A stretch of 64,000 nt of DNA from Sisyra terminalis (lineage: Eukaryota; Arthropoda; Insecta; Neuroptera; Sisyridae), in the NCBI GenBank assembly GCA_958496175.1, contig OY292278.1:21886001-21950000 (forward strand), given 5' to 3'. The notes below the pieces were generated by a model, which was given only the letters and a program-made list of their open reading frames with translations, was not told where the DNA came from and ran no database searches. The translations under genes were made by a program, and so were the position numbers. Of the stretch, positions 12,526 to 26,000 are shown piece by piece. Every line of letters starts with the position of its first letter. Position 1 is the stretch's first letter.

Positions 12526-13570
12526 AGGATATTATGGAGGTTTGTCAAAATGCTATCAGACAACTAAAAATTTAGTAGAATGTTCCTTATTTAATGCTAA
12601 AGCACTTGTAAAAATTTGAAAGCGATTCACTAAGTCGCTAATAAGTTATTCCAGTTTTAAAATATTATAATTTTACATGTAATCTTATGGAGATTCGGTG
12701 ATCGAACAGACTAAATTTATTTTATTAGCAAAAAAAAAATGCTACCAGGCATCCAAAATTTTCAAAATATGTAGTTTAAACTTCAAGGAACTAATTTTGC
12801 ATAATTCTATTTGAATTCACTACGCGGTTTTTAAGAAACAAATTAATAACAGACCTAAAATGTGGTTTTTACTTGATAAATTAATAAGTCTATAACAAAG
12901 TGCGATAATACTGTCGACAGTTGAGACGTATCGTCTTGTATATAATACAAGCTGTGTTAGTTTGGTTAAATAAAAATGAAACGCATAGTTTATCTTTGTT
13001 ACATCCATGAGTACGTGGTGGAACATAGTATAAAGCGGAAAAAGATGAAATATGTCAAATAATTTTCAAAATGTTGAGTATGTCGCGCATGCTCATTCAC
13101 ATCATGTGAGAGAGACATAATAAAGTTGCCAACGCTGCTAACCTGTAAGTTTGACAACGTTACTACGTTTTCATTATTTTATATAATGTTGAACTATTAA
13201 TTTAATTTTTATATTTTAGTTAAATTGTCTAAACAACATGCTATTTAATATTTTGTTAATGATTTAATCATATTAAAAAAATGTACATTCATAACTTATG
13301 AGCATCAAATCAATTGTATTTTGATTTGTAAAGTTGAAATTAAGGCATATTCAGTCCCAAAAGTTAGTTCTAAAAATGTCTATATTTTTTTGTTTTTTCC
13401 TTATTTTGTTTAAAATTTTTGGTGAAATTTCCGTTTTCTCTTAAACTATATCCAGTTTTTTACCTATCGATCTATTTATTCGCCTCATGATACGTTATAC
13501 GACGTAATTATTCACGAATTTCTATTTTTATGAAGGTACTTTTGTCTCCGATTGTATTTCCATAACATCC
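12526..13570. mobile_element. 1-kb non-autonomous inverted-repeat DNA element, copy 2
   Basis: Diverged copy of 874-1894 with inverted ends (AGGATATTATGGAGG left; GGATGTTATGGAAAT right, opposite strand). It is itself flanked by matching inverted tracts rich in AAGATAC and AGTTCCTT (about 12500-12524 and 13575-13610), which may be an older, outer element. Confidence 0.7.
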
Positions 13571-13839
13571 ATAAGAATTATCTTAGTAAGGAACTGAAAT
13601 ACAGTATCTTAGGTACTTTAAAATAACTAAGATACTTTTTTCTGAGTAAATCAATATTTATAGTACAAATTCATCTACAATTGAAGGTCGACTTAACACA
13701 TACCTAATGAAAGAGTAGCGTACGCTTGGAATTTCTCTGTGATTGTTATATCTCAGTAATCGGGAGATTTATAAATGAAAAATAGTGATTTTAATATTGG
13801 TTTAAATTTGTTTTGTTTTTTATTCAATACCCGCAAGGA

Positions 13840-14645
13840 TAGTTTGGATTCACATTCATTAATCCATACTGGAGAAAAAATTATGTTTCATATAATTTAA
13901 TGAGTAATCACGAATGTATGAATTTTCCCCAGTGAGGATTAGTTTATGTTGAGCTAATTTTTTTCTTGGATTGTAATTAATTGTTTTATGTTTCAGAGGA
14001 CTATTTGCTCCGGCTGTCTTTTCCAACGCTTCCAACACATGCGCTGTTGCATTTTGCTTAGTTTATTCCAAATTTGTGCCTACATAGACGGTGCTGGTAA
14101 TTGTTTCTAGTGCGTCTAGTCGTTTACTGAACAAAGCTATCCATTTATATAGCTCAGTAATTGGCGTAATAACAAAAGCACTTTATTCTCTTTCTAGAGT
14201 AACACTACTTTACTTTTAAAAATGTAACAAAGTTACGAGTAGTTGCGTATTAATTGTAAGACAGTAAAAGACAGCGGAAATTCGATGTTAAATATTTTTT
14301 ATTCTTTTGTAGGATTTATGACGCAACAAATATTTTAAGCTCAAGGATCTAAATTTGCCATTGATTCCCAGAAAAAAAGGCGTTGGAGATCGTTGAATTG
14401 CTACGTCAATGTTTCCTGAATCATTCAACGGAATTCAACTGCACATTTTAAAAGCAAAGAAGTAATTCGATTGACTTGAATAGGTTTACTTTTCTTTGGA
14501 TTGCAATAAAATGATTTAAATTTATTTCGTATTACAGTTAAATACTGACATAGTTTGACTTCGCATCCATTAATTCACACTGGAGAAGAAGATCTGTAGC
14601 AATTTTCACCAGTGTGAATTAGTTTATGTTGAGCAAAAAACTTTC
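13840..14645. pseudogene. C2H2 zinc-finger-like remnants in inverted pairs
   Basis: Two spots, 13852-13881 and 14567-14596, translate on the plus strand as SHSLIHTGEK and SHPLIHTGEE, the His-His plus TGEK linker of C2H2 fingers. Each is followed within ~80 bp by a minus-strand remnant (AQHKLILTGEN, AQHKLIHTGEN; about 13925-13960 and 14605-14640). Cys pairs and an open frame are missing. They look like decayed, duplicated zinc-finger fragments carried by a repeat; they could also be chance, though the paired recurrence argues against that. Confidence 0.4.
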
Positions 14646-16312
14646 TACTGGTTGGAACATTCCACGGCCATGATTACATAATGTATTTTCTTCTTTTGAA
14701 CTAAAGTAAAACGAGCAGTGGCGTAACGTGCGTTTTCGCCGCCCGGGACCAACCAAAAAATCGCCGTCTCTTATTATATAAGTTTGAAAAATTTGTAAAA
14801 AGTAAAATATCTTTAAATTCATTAGTTATTTAAAATATATACTTCTTGTGTTTCTCAAAGCAAAACCTTCTCTGGAATTACCAGCATCAATTTTCATGTG
14901 TTAATTATATTAACTAGTAACTACCTGTGAAATATTCACAGCCAACAACTGACAAATGGCAAACTTTGGGTATTCAATTGAATCGAAATGACAATTGAAA
15001 CGGTTGAAATCTACTGGTACCTAATGACATTCAAAAGAACCCAATAAACCATGGAAACATTAAACATGGAGCTGATAAGCACTTCAATTTTAACGCCTAT
15101 TCTTCTCTCAGTTCTTTAGAACAAAGAAATTTCTGCTTCATTTTTTATGTTTCTGGCTATGGATAATTAGTAAGATATAATTTATATTACATAGTTTCGA
15201 TAGTTTATCAGCTCTATATTTAATATATCTATGTAAAAAGTGCCTCGTATTAAAACGAAATAAAAATTATTTACAAAAAAAAAAAATTACAACCCTTTTT
15301 TTTTCCTAAATTTATACACAAAAATACACAAACCATACACTTTTGGAAATTGTATCTTAAAGATGAAAAATAAGTGTTCGATTCACTTAATAATAATAAT
15401 TGATTTAATTCTTTTGGATTAAATTTTATTGAAACATTTATTCTAAAATTTTATATTAAGCGAATGGCTGTTCAAAAATTATTTTTATTCGAATAATTAT
15501 ATTCAAAATCCCTTACTTGAGAAATAATAATTTCAGCTGTAGTATAGTAGTTATATTATTGTAACATAACTTTAATAACACTTCTATTTTTTCTTTTAAA
15601 GAGGCACCACAGATTTAATTATTGATTATAATAGATAGTATTGATAGGTGTATAATTTGATAAGTGATCAATATATTAATATTTTTAATTCAATGCCAAA
15701 AAAATCAAAATTTGAAAATTAAAATTATAAAACTATCATTTCTTATTTCGTTTTAAATAAATTTTCATCAATAATATTACGATATATATTTTTATGTTTG
15801 CTTCTTTGAAATAATCCCTATGTATGTTTATATATTTTTTTCAAATATATATTCCTGTTGTATCGTGAAAGAGTAACAAGTATAGAGAATATTAAATATC
15901 TTTTATTTTTATTATGTTTTATTTGTTATGATATTTATAAAAAAATATTGTATTAAAATAAAATACTATTTTATTTTTTTATAAAAATAAAATTATTTTA
16001 TTAAAATTTATAAAAATATGATTACGTGTTTTTTTTTTTTTATTAAAATTTTGCTTAAGAATTTTTCAAAGTTAATAAAAAATTCTTCATGTAAATTGAT
16101 TAGGGTATTTATTTTTGGGGTTCAAATAAGACTTAAAACAACGTCCAAAATTCTCGAAAACAACCCTCTTAACAAAATAGTATCTTTTATAAGAATAAAA
16201 ATTTATGAAAAACTTTACATTTAATCATCTAAATATAGCCTATTGTAAAAACAATAAATAATGGTTTCAAAACCCCCCATTTGTTCTGAATTATAAAATC
16301 GAACTTCGAAAA

Positions 16313-16440
16313 CTGTTTTACCAGTCAAGGGTTTTAACGACTCTAGGGTTAATGAAAAACCGTAAATCGAGAAATATTGAAAATTTGCTTGATACAAGGA
16401 TTGAACCCAGCAAAGAACCCTGTGTCCCACCAAAAGGTTT
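16313..16440 (-). repeat. decayed tRNA-derived SINE, minus orientation
   Basis: The minus strand matches the SINE body of 35035-35210 (CGATTTACGG, CTAGAGTCG, GGGTTCAATCCTTG in place of box B). The tRNA-like head is largely lost at the high-coordinate end. Confidence 0.6.
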
Positions 16441-17054
16441 TTTTTAAACTAATAAAAAGTAAATATTATAAGGAATAAAAAACGTAAATAGGAAGACATA
16501 TATACTTAATAATATTTCATTTCTCAAAAGCTACCAAATGACCTATTTTATTCAATCCCAAAAATTTCATTTTTAGTTTCCTTTTTTGAGGATTCCATGC
16601 CCTTATATGCACAGATAAACGTTTTCAATAATTCCCCAATTTGAGGGACGATATGCTCCCATTAGCTTTTTTTGTAGTTTTTATACTATAATTGTATAGA
16701 GGTTCAAAACATAAACTTTAAAACATGTAAATAAGCAAGCAAAAGTAAATAAACTATAGTTTTAAGTATTTTTATTTTAAAATTTTATTTCATTATCAAA
16801 TATTTACAATTTTTTAACTTTGATATGAAAAAACAAAAAAGTAACATTTACAAATTTATCCAATTTTTTTAATGGATTTTAGAAAAGTATAAAAAAATGG
16901 TTGTGCTTTTCCGCATGTTTTTCTGCAGTAAATGTTCCCGCTTAATTTTAAAAATAAACTTAATGTATAAATAGATTTTACGTTTAAAGTTATTTTTATA
17001 TATATCACGGCTTGAACGCTATATCGTTATGCATTAAAAGAAAGACATTGAAAC

Positions 17055-20000
17055 ATGAATAAAGGATGTTGGAAAGTTGATGATAATGATGAAGGTATAA
17101 AAAAATAACTATCCTAATTAAACATAAAAATCAGTTCCCTTCATTTCACAGCGGTTTATATCGATGTGGACATCGAAAGTGATGAGGAAAATGATGATAC
17201 GAAAATATATTCAAAATGGTCCGAACTGCCGGATCTTCTTCTAGAAAAAATTTTCTCAATGCTATCGTTACGCCAAAGATACTATGCCAGTTTAGTGTGT
17301 TACTCGTGGTATCGAGCATTTCACCTTCCAGCCGTTTGGTCCAGGTTTTCCCTTCGCGATACAACACTAACCCGAGGAAAATTCAACTACTATTGTGGAT
17401 GGCAGGTAAAACTAAATTAACTCAAATCCAATATGATGAATTTTCACTTGGAATTCAGTATGTTTTAGATCATTATCGTACCTCGATTTGCCTGTCGAAA
17501 ATTGGACGCCACATACGCCATTTAACTCTTGAACCAATGTTAAACTTTTATAATCTCTACGAATTTATGAATATGTTATCCTGGTATATAGAACAAAGTA
17601 TTCGTACCAGCCACTACCAAATCGATCACGATAAAAGTGTATCTTCGGAGCAATTTAATCGAGTTGGGGTTCACATTAAATCGTTAAAATTTACTTTTCT
17701 TTGCGATATGGCATCCAGAACCGAAACAGAAAGACTACGCTTATTTGGAACCGGTGGAAAACTTTTAGAAGCTTTAAAACGCCTAATGGCAAATTTGCAG
17801 GAAATGAAACGATTAGAATTAATCGATTTACTATTGGATCGAAATGAAGCGCAACATTTACTTGATGAAGTTTGCAGTGTTACTTGTACAACGTTAAAAA
17901 TTTTAGTTTTGATAAATCCGACAAAATTCTACTGTCCATTGTTGCACATAGGAGTTTTTTTGAATTTAAATGTAATAACAATTTAGTTACTCATAAATCA
18001 AGATTTCTATTTATAAAATTTAGTGTAATAATTCATAGTCAAACTTAATTCAACGTTTCGGTAAGAGTTATGTGAAGAAACTATCTAATGCAAAGTAAAT
18101 TTTTAATACAAAAGATCAAATTTTAAGATAAAACTATGGATTCATAAAGTACTTAAACGAATTGTAACTATTAACAATTTTTTTGAAAAAAAAGTCGTAC
18201 TACCTTAAATTTATGCATTTCATGGTGAGGTATGGGAACCTAAACGAAACATTGAGTTCAAAAACTTTTACGAGTTTCCTTTGTGAACTATTACACTAAT
18301 CTTTATAAAAAGAGGTATAACATTGAAAATAATATATTTTTTTTATGATTGCAGACATTAATGATAAGTCCACAAAATATTAACGACGACATAGTGGAAC
18401 TTCTAGGATATACTCGTATAAGGCATTTGCATATAATTCAAAACCGTTATTTTCCCAGTGATTTGTCGCTACGATCGATTACTGCAAAAGTATGGGCTAA
18501 TTGCCGTGTGAATAACCCTTTCCTAGCTGTACATTTAGAATTAGAGTCGAACAAAAATAAGGAATTAATTCTTCAAGATGGAGCGCCTGTACATACAATA
18601 CTTTTTGAATCTCCTGTGAATCGGGTGAGTAGAATATCTATATCTATTATCTATATAAAACGATAGTCAGTTTCTTTTTGCACATATTATGCACAAAACT
18701 ACTGTAGCGATTTTTAGGGTGGTGATAAGGTATTGGGGAGGAAGCCCCTAGCAATATAAATTATGAAATTTTCAATAGTAAATTTTGCAAAAATATATTT
18801 TTCTAACTAAAAAAAACCAAACACATTTTTAATGGGGTGGGAGACTTATTTTCTGATTCCAAGGGGTGCGGTTCACTTAAAAGGAAATTAGTCAACAATA
18901 CGTTTGCAAAGAATCTACAAGCATATAATTGTAAAGGATGTAAATACTCTACAAAAAAGTCTCTTCATTTTTTTGATAAATTCACTTCTGTTAAAGTTAT
19001 TCAAGCTTCAGTTGTACTACAATTTATAATTCAATAATTTTAAAATATGTGAGGTATATTTGTACTATAGTACCAGAAGATGTATGCCTAAATTCTGGCT
19101 TTTCAAAATCATCGACCGTCTAGACCACCATATGTCGTATATGTTAATCATTTTCCTGTCAAATAATGTATCTATTTCCAATAAATATTTGGTTAGTTTA
19201 AAGTAAGGAAAAGAATAAAATAGAAGATTTCAATTAATAAATTCAATAATCGATGGAAAATAGTTACATCTTTTTAATCTTAAATCATTTAAGATAATTT
19301 AAAATAATTGTAGTGGCCTTTGGCCACAATTGCCCCGAAAGATCAACTATCAATCAAAAGGTATGACGTCATAATGTTAACAATCAAATTCATTTATTTC
19401 TTAGTATTTGTAAGATAAAAAAAATGTTTTAATTTGTGAACTACCTTATACTATTCTTCGTTTATTCTGAAACTTCAATCAATTTTTTAAACTAGTTTTA
19501 ATTTTTTTTCGAGTTTATTGATTTTTCTCGAGCCCCATATTGTACATAAAATTTATATTTCAGGTCCAACCCGATATTATTATGTATGCATCTCACATGT
19601 ATCGCAATACATTGCGAACTTTTGGACACAAAATGTTGCCTCGATTTCATCAACCAAAATCATTTAATGAAAGGGTTGACACGCATTTAATGTATTTGTG
19701 CCGGCAAGCACCATATATAAATACTTTGGTAAAATTTTCCACTAACACATCGTAACCTCTTTAAAAAAATATTTTTATACAATTTCAGATAATTCGTGAA
19801 AAGGTTTCAACTGCAACTGTCCTGCTAATTGCGTACACTGCAAAACACCTCCGTCGATTTTACGTCCGACGAAACGCTGTGATTTTACGATCCGACTGGC
19901 TAAAATTAACCGATTGGAGTGATGAATTCTTCCAGTGGCTTCATGTAAGCAGTCGATCATATACTCAAGTAGAAACTGAAGTCTCTCAACTACTTGGATA

Positions 20001-20070
20001 TAGATGGAATATGTTATCCGATAAAGAGTTTATTAATATTAACGTAGACGTTCATGCTAAAGGATATTAA
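17055..20070 (+). CDS. F-box protein with leucine-rich C-terminal region
   Basis: Exons 17055-17094, 17152-17405, 17459-17971, 18355-18624, 19564-19728, 19789-20070; 507 residues. An acidic start is followed by an F-box at roughly residues 36-75 (WSELPDLLLEKIFSML, then LVCYSWYRAFHLPAVW), the Skp1-binding element of SCF ubiquitin ligases. The rest is irregular leucine-rich sequence (GRHIRHLTLEP, LRTFGHKMLP) and a conserved-looking end (RNAVILRSDW, SRSYTQVETEV, LLGYRWNMLSD). The overall plan resembles FBXO39/FBXO33-like proteins, but I could not place it with a named orthologue, so no symbol is given. A frame change near 17405 is explained by a 53-nt intron (17406-17458), not a frameshift. The gene is tail-to-tail with INTS5. 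Substrate unknown. Confidence 0.85.
20029..20034 (-). terminator. candidate poly(A) signal of INTS5, inside the F-box last exon
   Basis: AATAAA on the minus strand, 57-62 nt past the INTS5 stop. Using it would place the INTS5 3' end within the coding part of the opposite F-box gene. Confidence 0.5.
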
Positions 20071-20090
20071 AATATATTTTCAAAAAAAAA

Positions 20091-23000
20091 CTATTCAATC
20101 ACCGCAGTATCATTTAATTCAAAACTTTCCACTTCACTTGGTTGAACTTCTTCTGGACTATCCTCTTCGTCATCGGCACTTGTATCAAACATAAACCAAA
20201 ACTGTTCCCCTAATTTGTCAATATTTCTTTGTAAAGTCAATCGTAGTGTATCTGTGTATAATGAAGATGGACGAATTACTTCTGGATCTCGATAGTATTG
20301 TCCATGAGCATTAACTTTAAATAATAACGGCGAAGGGACATGTTCGTTTGGTCTCATATAACTCCAAACACATTCTCGTAATAATTGGACTACTTCATTG
20401 GGTGTTAAAGATGCAACTACATCACGAATATTCGATAGAGGTTTCGGTAAAATTTGTCCCATTGCCATCAAATCTAGCACTTGTATTGTTTGTTCAGTAA
20501 GCGTATTAACATGAGGTTGTTCCCTAGTAACAATTTCTTCATTTCTTCGATTTCCCCCAAGACTGTTCCACTGGTGTAACAACGTGGCAGTCAACGCTCG
20601 TAATAGAACTGAACAAAGACAAACCGAAGGCGGATATTTCGTCAACATAAACATTAAATTCCACAATAACGGAATATCCGTAAATAATCGACGAATATGC
20701 AAATCCCGTTCAATAGTCACTTTCATGTGTTCTTCATCCGGCCATGGAAGTCCATTATACATAACATCAGAACTAACGTATTCCACCAACATAAGTGCAA
20801 CTTTTTCCATTCCATCCCAAGAAATTGGGGGGAACTGTTCATGCTCGTTTTCTCCTCTATCGTCTTCTGAATCTTTTGGAATCAACTCTGATTCTGAAAT
20901 ACAACAAGACTCGATGGCTCTAATTAACCAAGTGGTGTTATTTGTGATCACGTTTTTATCTAAAGTATTGTTAGCAACCGATTTTCGACAGCCCGTTCCA
21001 ATGACTCCTGCATGGAAAATCGAAGAATCCCGTTGTAGTAAAGTTGAAGTTCCTTGTTTAAGATTTTGATACAGTAAAAGCTCTTCATCGTAGGATTTGT
21101 TTGGATTGAATTTAGCCCCAAATAAAAATGCTTGAGGCTTAAATAATGAATGTTCGAGCAATTCACGTAAAGCCAAAATCCGCGCTGCATTCATGTTGGA
21201 ACACAGTCGATTTAATATGACACAAGCTTTATTTAAACAAGCTGCACGAATATAAGGATCTAAAAATAAAAAAAAAGTAATGTTGATATAGTTTGGTTTT
21301 ATGAAAAACAGAACAGTCATTTAAGTTCAATTTCGCTTGCATAATTTTCCGATAAACATAGTTCTCAACCTTCATTGTTCTAGATCTAAATTAATTTATA
21401 ATAAAAAATAAGCTCGGAAGTAGTAGACCAATATTAATCAACGTTTTCTTTTATTTATTCCAGCTTGAAGCAATACTTCAAGGTTACCTGATATAGTCGG
21501 AATTAGACTGACGAAACGTTGCAAGTTTGAATAAATAAAAGAAAAAATTGCTTAACTTTGATGTACTACATTCACACTTATTGTTTCATTATATTTCCCG
21601 ACTTAATTTTGTAAATTTATTAGTTCCGTAATATAGAACATGCGCACTTCAAGCTTTATTAGTGCTGTTCTGTTTTGTCATACTTGGCTACAGAAAATTT
21701 ATATTTTACCTTCTTCTGTGCAACAAGCGAAAAAGTATCGAACAGTAACTGTCGTTAAATGGAGAACTAATTCAAGAGACAAAGGATTTAATGTAGTGTG
21801 ATCATTACACGGTACATTTAATGTGACTAATAGATCGGCTGTTATATGGGAAGTTCTTAAATTTTGTAAACAGTCTCCGAAAATTAAGGAAATTTCCATC
21901 AAATTATCGAAAATTGCTTTGGAAACATTTTGACCTGACAGTAACGTTGGGCTTATTTTACTCGGTTCATTTTGTTGTAGTAAATTTTTCAGTTGCTTTT
22001 CATTAGTTAAATTTTCAAAAATATTGTACTTTATCGTTGGTTTTTCTTTTTCGAGTTTTGTTCGTTCTATTTCTGTTTTTTCCCACCTGCAAAAAAAGAA
22101 AGAAAATTTAGCCAATGTAAGTAATGCTAATTATTAAGTATTGATTCTGCAGTTAAGAATCACTCAGAAATCAAAAGTGAATAGAAGAATTATAAGAAAC
22201 TACTCTAAATCGAAGTATACTAACGTAAGGTTAAACTCTTAAAGGCTGCTAGAACAAATGTTAAAGTTAATTTATGCCATTTTTTAACATTGCGTTCGGA
22301 CTCCTGGTACCTATACTCTCTATACGGAGCGATCCAATACTACTTAATGACCAGTACAGAAAATTTCTTAGCAATCGAAATACGTATCTGTGCAATCTTA
22401 GCATCGAAAATACATTTGTTTGAGTTTTTGTTCAAATTTATGTTAATAGTTTACTCTTGTAAATTGTATTACATAAATAAGGTCATAATATCTTTTATAT
22501 ATTGTATTTGTATTGTATTGTATGTTTTAGCCTAGTTGAAATTTTTATAAATCAACAGTGATATCCTCCATTACTAGTAATCGAATACACCATTACGGTA
22601 GTCGATATACAGTATTTCAAAAATACGAAAAAAGTACCATTGAAATATTTATATCTAATGTAGTTTACTTTTGACTAAATTGCAGATCACAGTACTTAAA
22701 AATTTAAATTTTTAGTTGTTAATCAGTATACTGTTAGCCAAAACTCGGATAGTCTTCTTAACACTTATTAGTTGATAAATCGAAATGTGTTTTTTTTTTT
22801 CAAATTCAAAACAGGTATATATTTATACTTTAGTCATTTAAGTCGGGGGCGTGTCTTGACGACCACCGAACCCGCGAGACTAACTCATCGCTTTTTGGGG
22901 TCGATTAACCCAGGTTTTAAATCATTGATCTAAATCAATTTATTTTCTCATCCAACATATCGATTGAAAAAAATACTGAATTTCAACACTTACTGCAACA

Positions 23001-26000
23001 ATTTAAGAATATTCAGCCATAAAATTTCATCACGTTCTGCAACATCACCACCATTACTTTGATTCATCGATCCATTTAAAGATTTTTTCCCATTTGCCGA
23101 AGCGTCTCGTTGACTTCCCAATTCAAGTTCCTCATTAATTTGATCGTTGGTGACGAAAGTAAAAATTTCATCTTCTTCTTCCAAATGCATCGTCGCAAAT
23201 CCAATCGCATGTTCAATGGCTCGTCCCAAGTATCCTCCATATGATTCATTGCTTTCTCCAATTGTTGCGTTAAGACTATTCGATAAAATTCGCACAAGAA
23301 TCAATAACTGTGTATCTGTTTTAGCCTTACGTAACAAATAACTTGAAACCAAAATCAGAGCAGCCGGATTCAACACTCCTAATATTGTCGCTAACCGACT
23401 AGCAATAGTTTGCTTTAATTTGTTCGAATCAATCAACATTTGCTGAAGGGCATGAAGATCTTTTCCGATAGACATCAGAATCTCAACTTTGTTACCTGAA
23501 CGAACTAAAGTATCAACTTCAAGAATAATGTTTTCCAAAAGAAGACGACACACTTCTTTAGTTTCAAATGGGAGATTTTCCGCCAAAATACAATCAAGCA
23601 GTAAATTTATGATTTGTATTCCTCCATGTTCGCATCCAAGTGCTAAACGAACAATTAAATCCTAAAAAAAAAAACATTATGAAGCAAGAAATAAAAATGT
23701 TAGAAAATAATTATTTTACCATAAAGGCGTCAGAAGATTCGAAATATTTTCCCCAATCTGATACAAAGGCAGCCAGTTGTGGAATAATTTGAACACTAAC
23801 GGTTTGTTGAATATTGGTAGTTAGAGCTTTTCGTAAAATAAAAGACGTTGATGCTAATTGTAAAAGATAAGGAACCGTAATTTTTTTGAGTAGTTTTGAG
23901 TCCGCCTCAAATCCCACAGGCTGCAGACTTTTCTGAAATTGGAAAAAATGCATTTGTATTTTAATTTTCAGTAATAAAAGAGCTAGGAAAGTTTCCATGT
24001 TGCTTTTCAAGCAATTCTTAAAGAGCCTAAACAAAGTTTGAAAAAATGGCCTAATAGTATTTCATTAAACGCACCTTACTTAGCAAGGACATGTTATTTT
24101 TTGATTTTTTGGATACTTATAGTAAATAAATAAATATTAAAGACTAGAACTCATGTCCCTTTTAGAACCGTCAAATCTGGCAACGCTGCATTTTCTATTG
24201 TTTTTTACTCTATTCGCGATTTTTTTGTTAATTCAATTCTAATACAGTATAATTTTCTCTTTTGTGAACCGAAAAAACTTTCTTAAATTTAAAGTAATTA
24301 AATTAATTTCCACATCTGTTTTATATTCGCTCATAAATACGATCTCTAAATGGTCAATACATTTGTAGGGAAACATTTGGAAATCGTCTCATCTCAGGAA
24401 AATTCATTTTATCCTCGAAAATGGTGCATTTTCATACAGTTGTTAGTCGCTAGTTTCTAGCGATAAAGCTAAATTTTCTGTAGCTATTTTGCCGGATTCT
24501 ACCATATATATCATATTCACAAGAAATGATTTTCTCTATACGTTTCTAAAAAGAGTTTACAGTCGGTTCATTTATATTTCATAAGCTGAATATTTACAAA
24601 TAATTATTTAATACTTATCACCCGCAATTATATACACATACCTATAAAATCAAATGGTTATATCGGTACATTGATATTCGATAGAGAGCATCATGTTTCG
24701 CTCAAATTTTGGAGCACATGTTACATTTTAGTTAGGTGACCACATTATTCGCTAGAAACCAGCGACTAGCGACACCATGAAAATGCACCTAAGGACTCCG
24801 TTATATCTTTTTAACTTCTTATTAATTATTTTGAATAATAACTTAACTACATAATTACTTATTATTTTATTCCTATATTGATGGTCCGCAAAACATATTT
24901 GGATTTTTGGGTGGTCCAGGGATTTAAAAAGGTTGAGAAACTATCGAGTAAATTTTCAATATTCCTCGATTACAGCTTTGTTATAAAGCGACGATAGATA
25001 ACAATTTAAAAAAAATCAGTTGGTCTTACGACTTCTTCTTCAAATAGATTTTGTTATGTTATTTTCACAACTCACCAGATGGCGAATTATTTGAAAATAT
25101 ATTATATAATTTTTATTATTGGATGCGCACACTAAATGATTTTCAAAAATATAAAGTAAATGCTGGTAGATGCTTATAAATTTTTTATTTAGCCGCCATT
25201 AATAACTCCACTCAGATTCGCTTTCAAGGAAGCAAATTTACAATTCCTGATAGAGTATAACAAAGAGAACGTACACCTCTATCTCATGATTTCTTAGCGT
25301 TAAATCAATATTGCAGTTGCATTTTCAAGGGGTAGCAAAATGGCATTTTAATGTAAAATAAATAAACGTTATTTAAAGTTATTAGAGGCATTTTAAATGT
25401 AATCATTTCAAAATACCTCTACATTTTTCATTTATTTATAAACCATCCTTAAAAAGACGATAAAATTGGAAATTGTTTAGCTTTTAAAACCAGGCTTCCA
25501 ACCCCCTTATGATTATTTTAGGTTCAAGTTTCAGAAGATTTAACACAGAAAAAAAATCTTTACTTTTAAAGGTACAAAACATTTCAATTCTTTTACCTGG
25601 AAAAGATCAAGTAAAGCATTGCGAATGTCATTGAAATGACTTGTGGCTAAGTGATCCAAAATTCCGACAATGGAATTTAAACGATTCGCACTTGACTGAG
25701 AACCGCCCCGATAGTGTTGGGAGAAATCTTTTAAACCACAAGAAAGGACTCTAGTGATTACAGTATCTGGGAAACAGTTTCCCACATGGGCAACAACCCA
25801 ATCAAAATGAGGTGAATGTTTTACTGATGAATCTGAAAATTGAAAAGGAAATTAAAAAAGAAAAATGACTTATGAAAGTCCAATTTACCAAGCAAGGCAC
25901 TAATGCATGATTCAGTATCGGAATCGATTAAGCATGATAAACATTGAGTAGTAATATCCATCAGAGTTCTTGTAGCTCGACATCCCATCCACAAATTCAT

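Larger units (their letters stand above)
9900..17054. other. gene-free, repeat-rich intergenic region
   Basis: About 7.1 kb between the kinase 3' end and the F-box gene. It holds the nested MITE pair (10839-11286), the second 1-kb element (12526-13570), zinc-finger-like remnants (13840-14645), a TE end near 14715 (GCAGTGGCGTAAC), very AT-rich sequence from about 14850 to 16300, and a 5'-decayed SINE (16313-16440). I see no exon with both protein similarity and splice sites. Confidence 0.7.

Noticed and set aside
17405..17460. Frameshift breaking the F-box gene
   Set aside because: A 53-nt GT-AG intron (17406-17458) joins the two frames in phase, in line with other introns of 53-62 nt nearby.
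20584..21069. 161-residue plus-strand open frame
   Set aside because: Antisense shadow of the well-supported INTS5 last exon.
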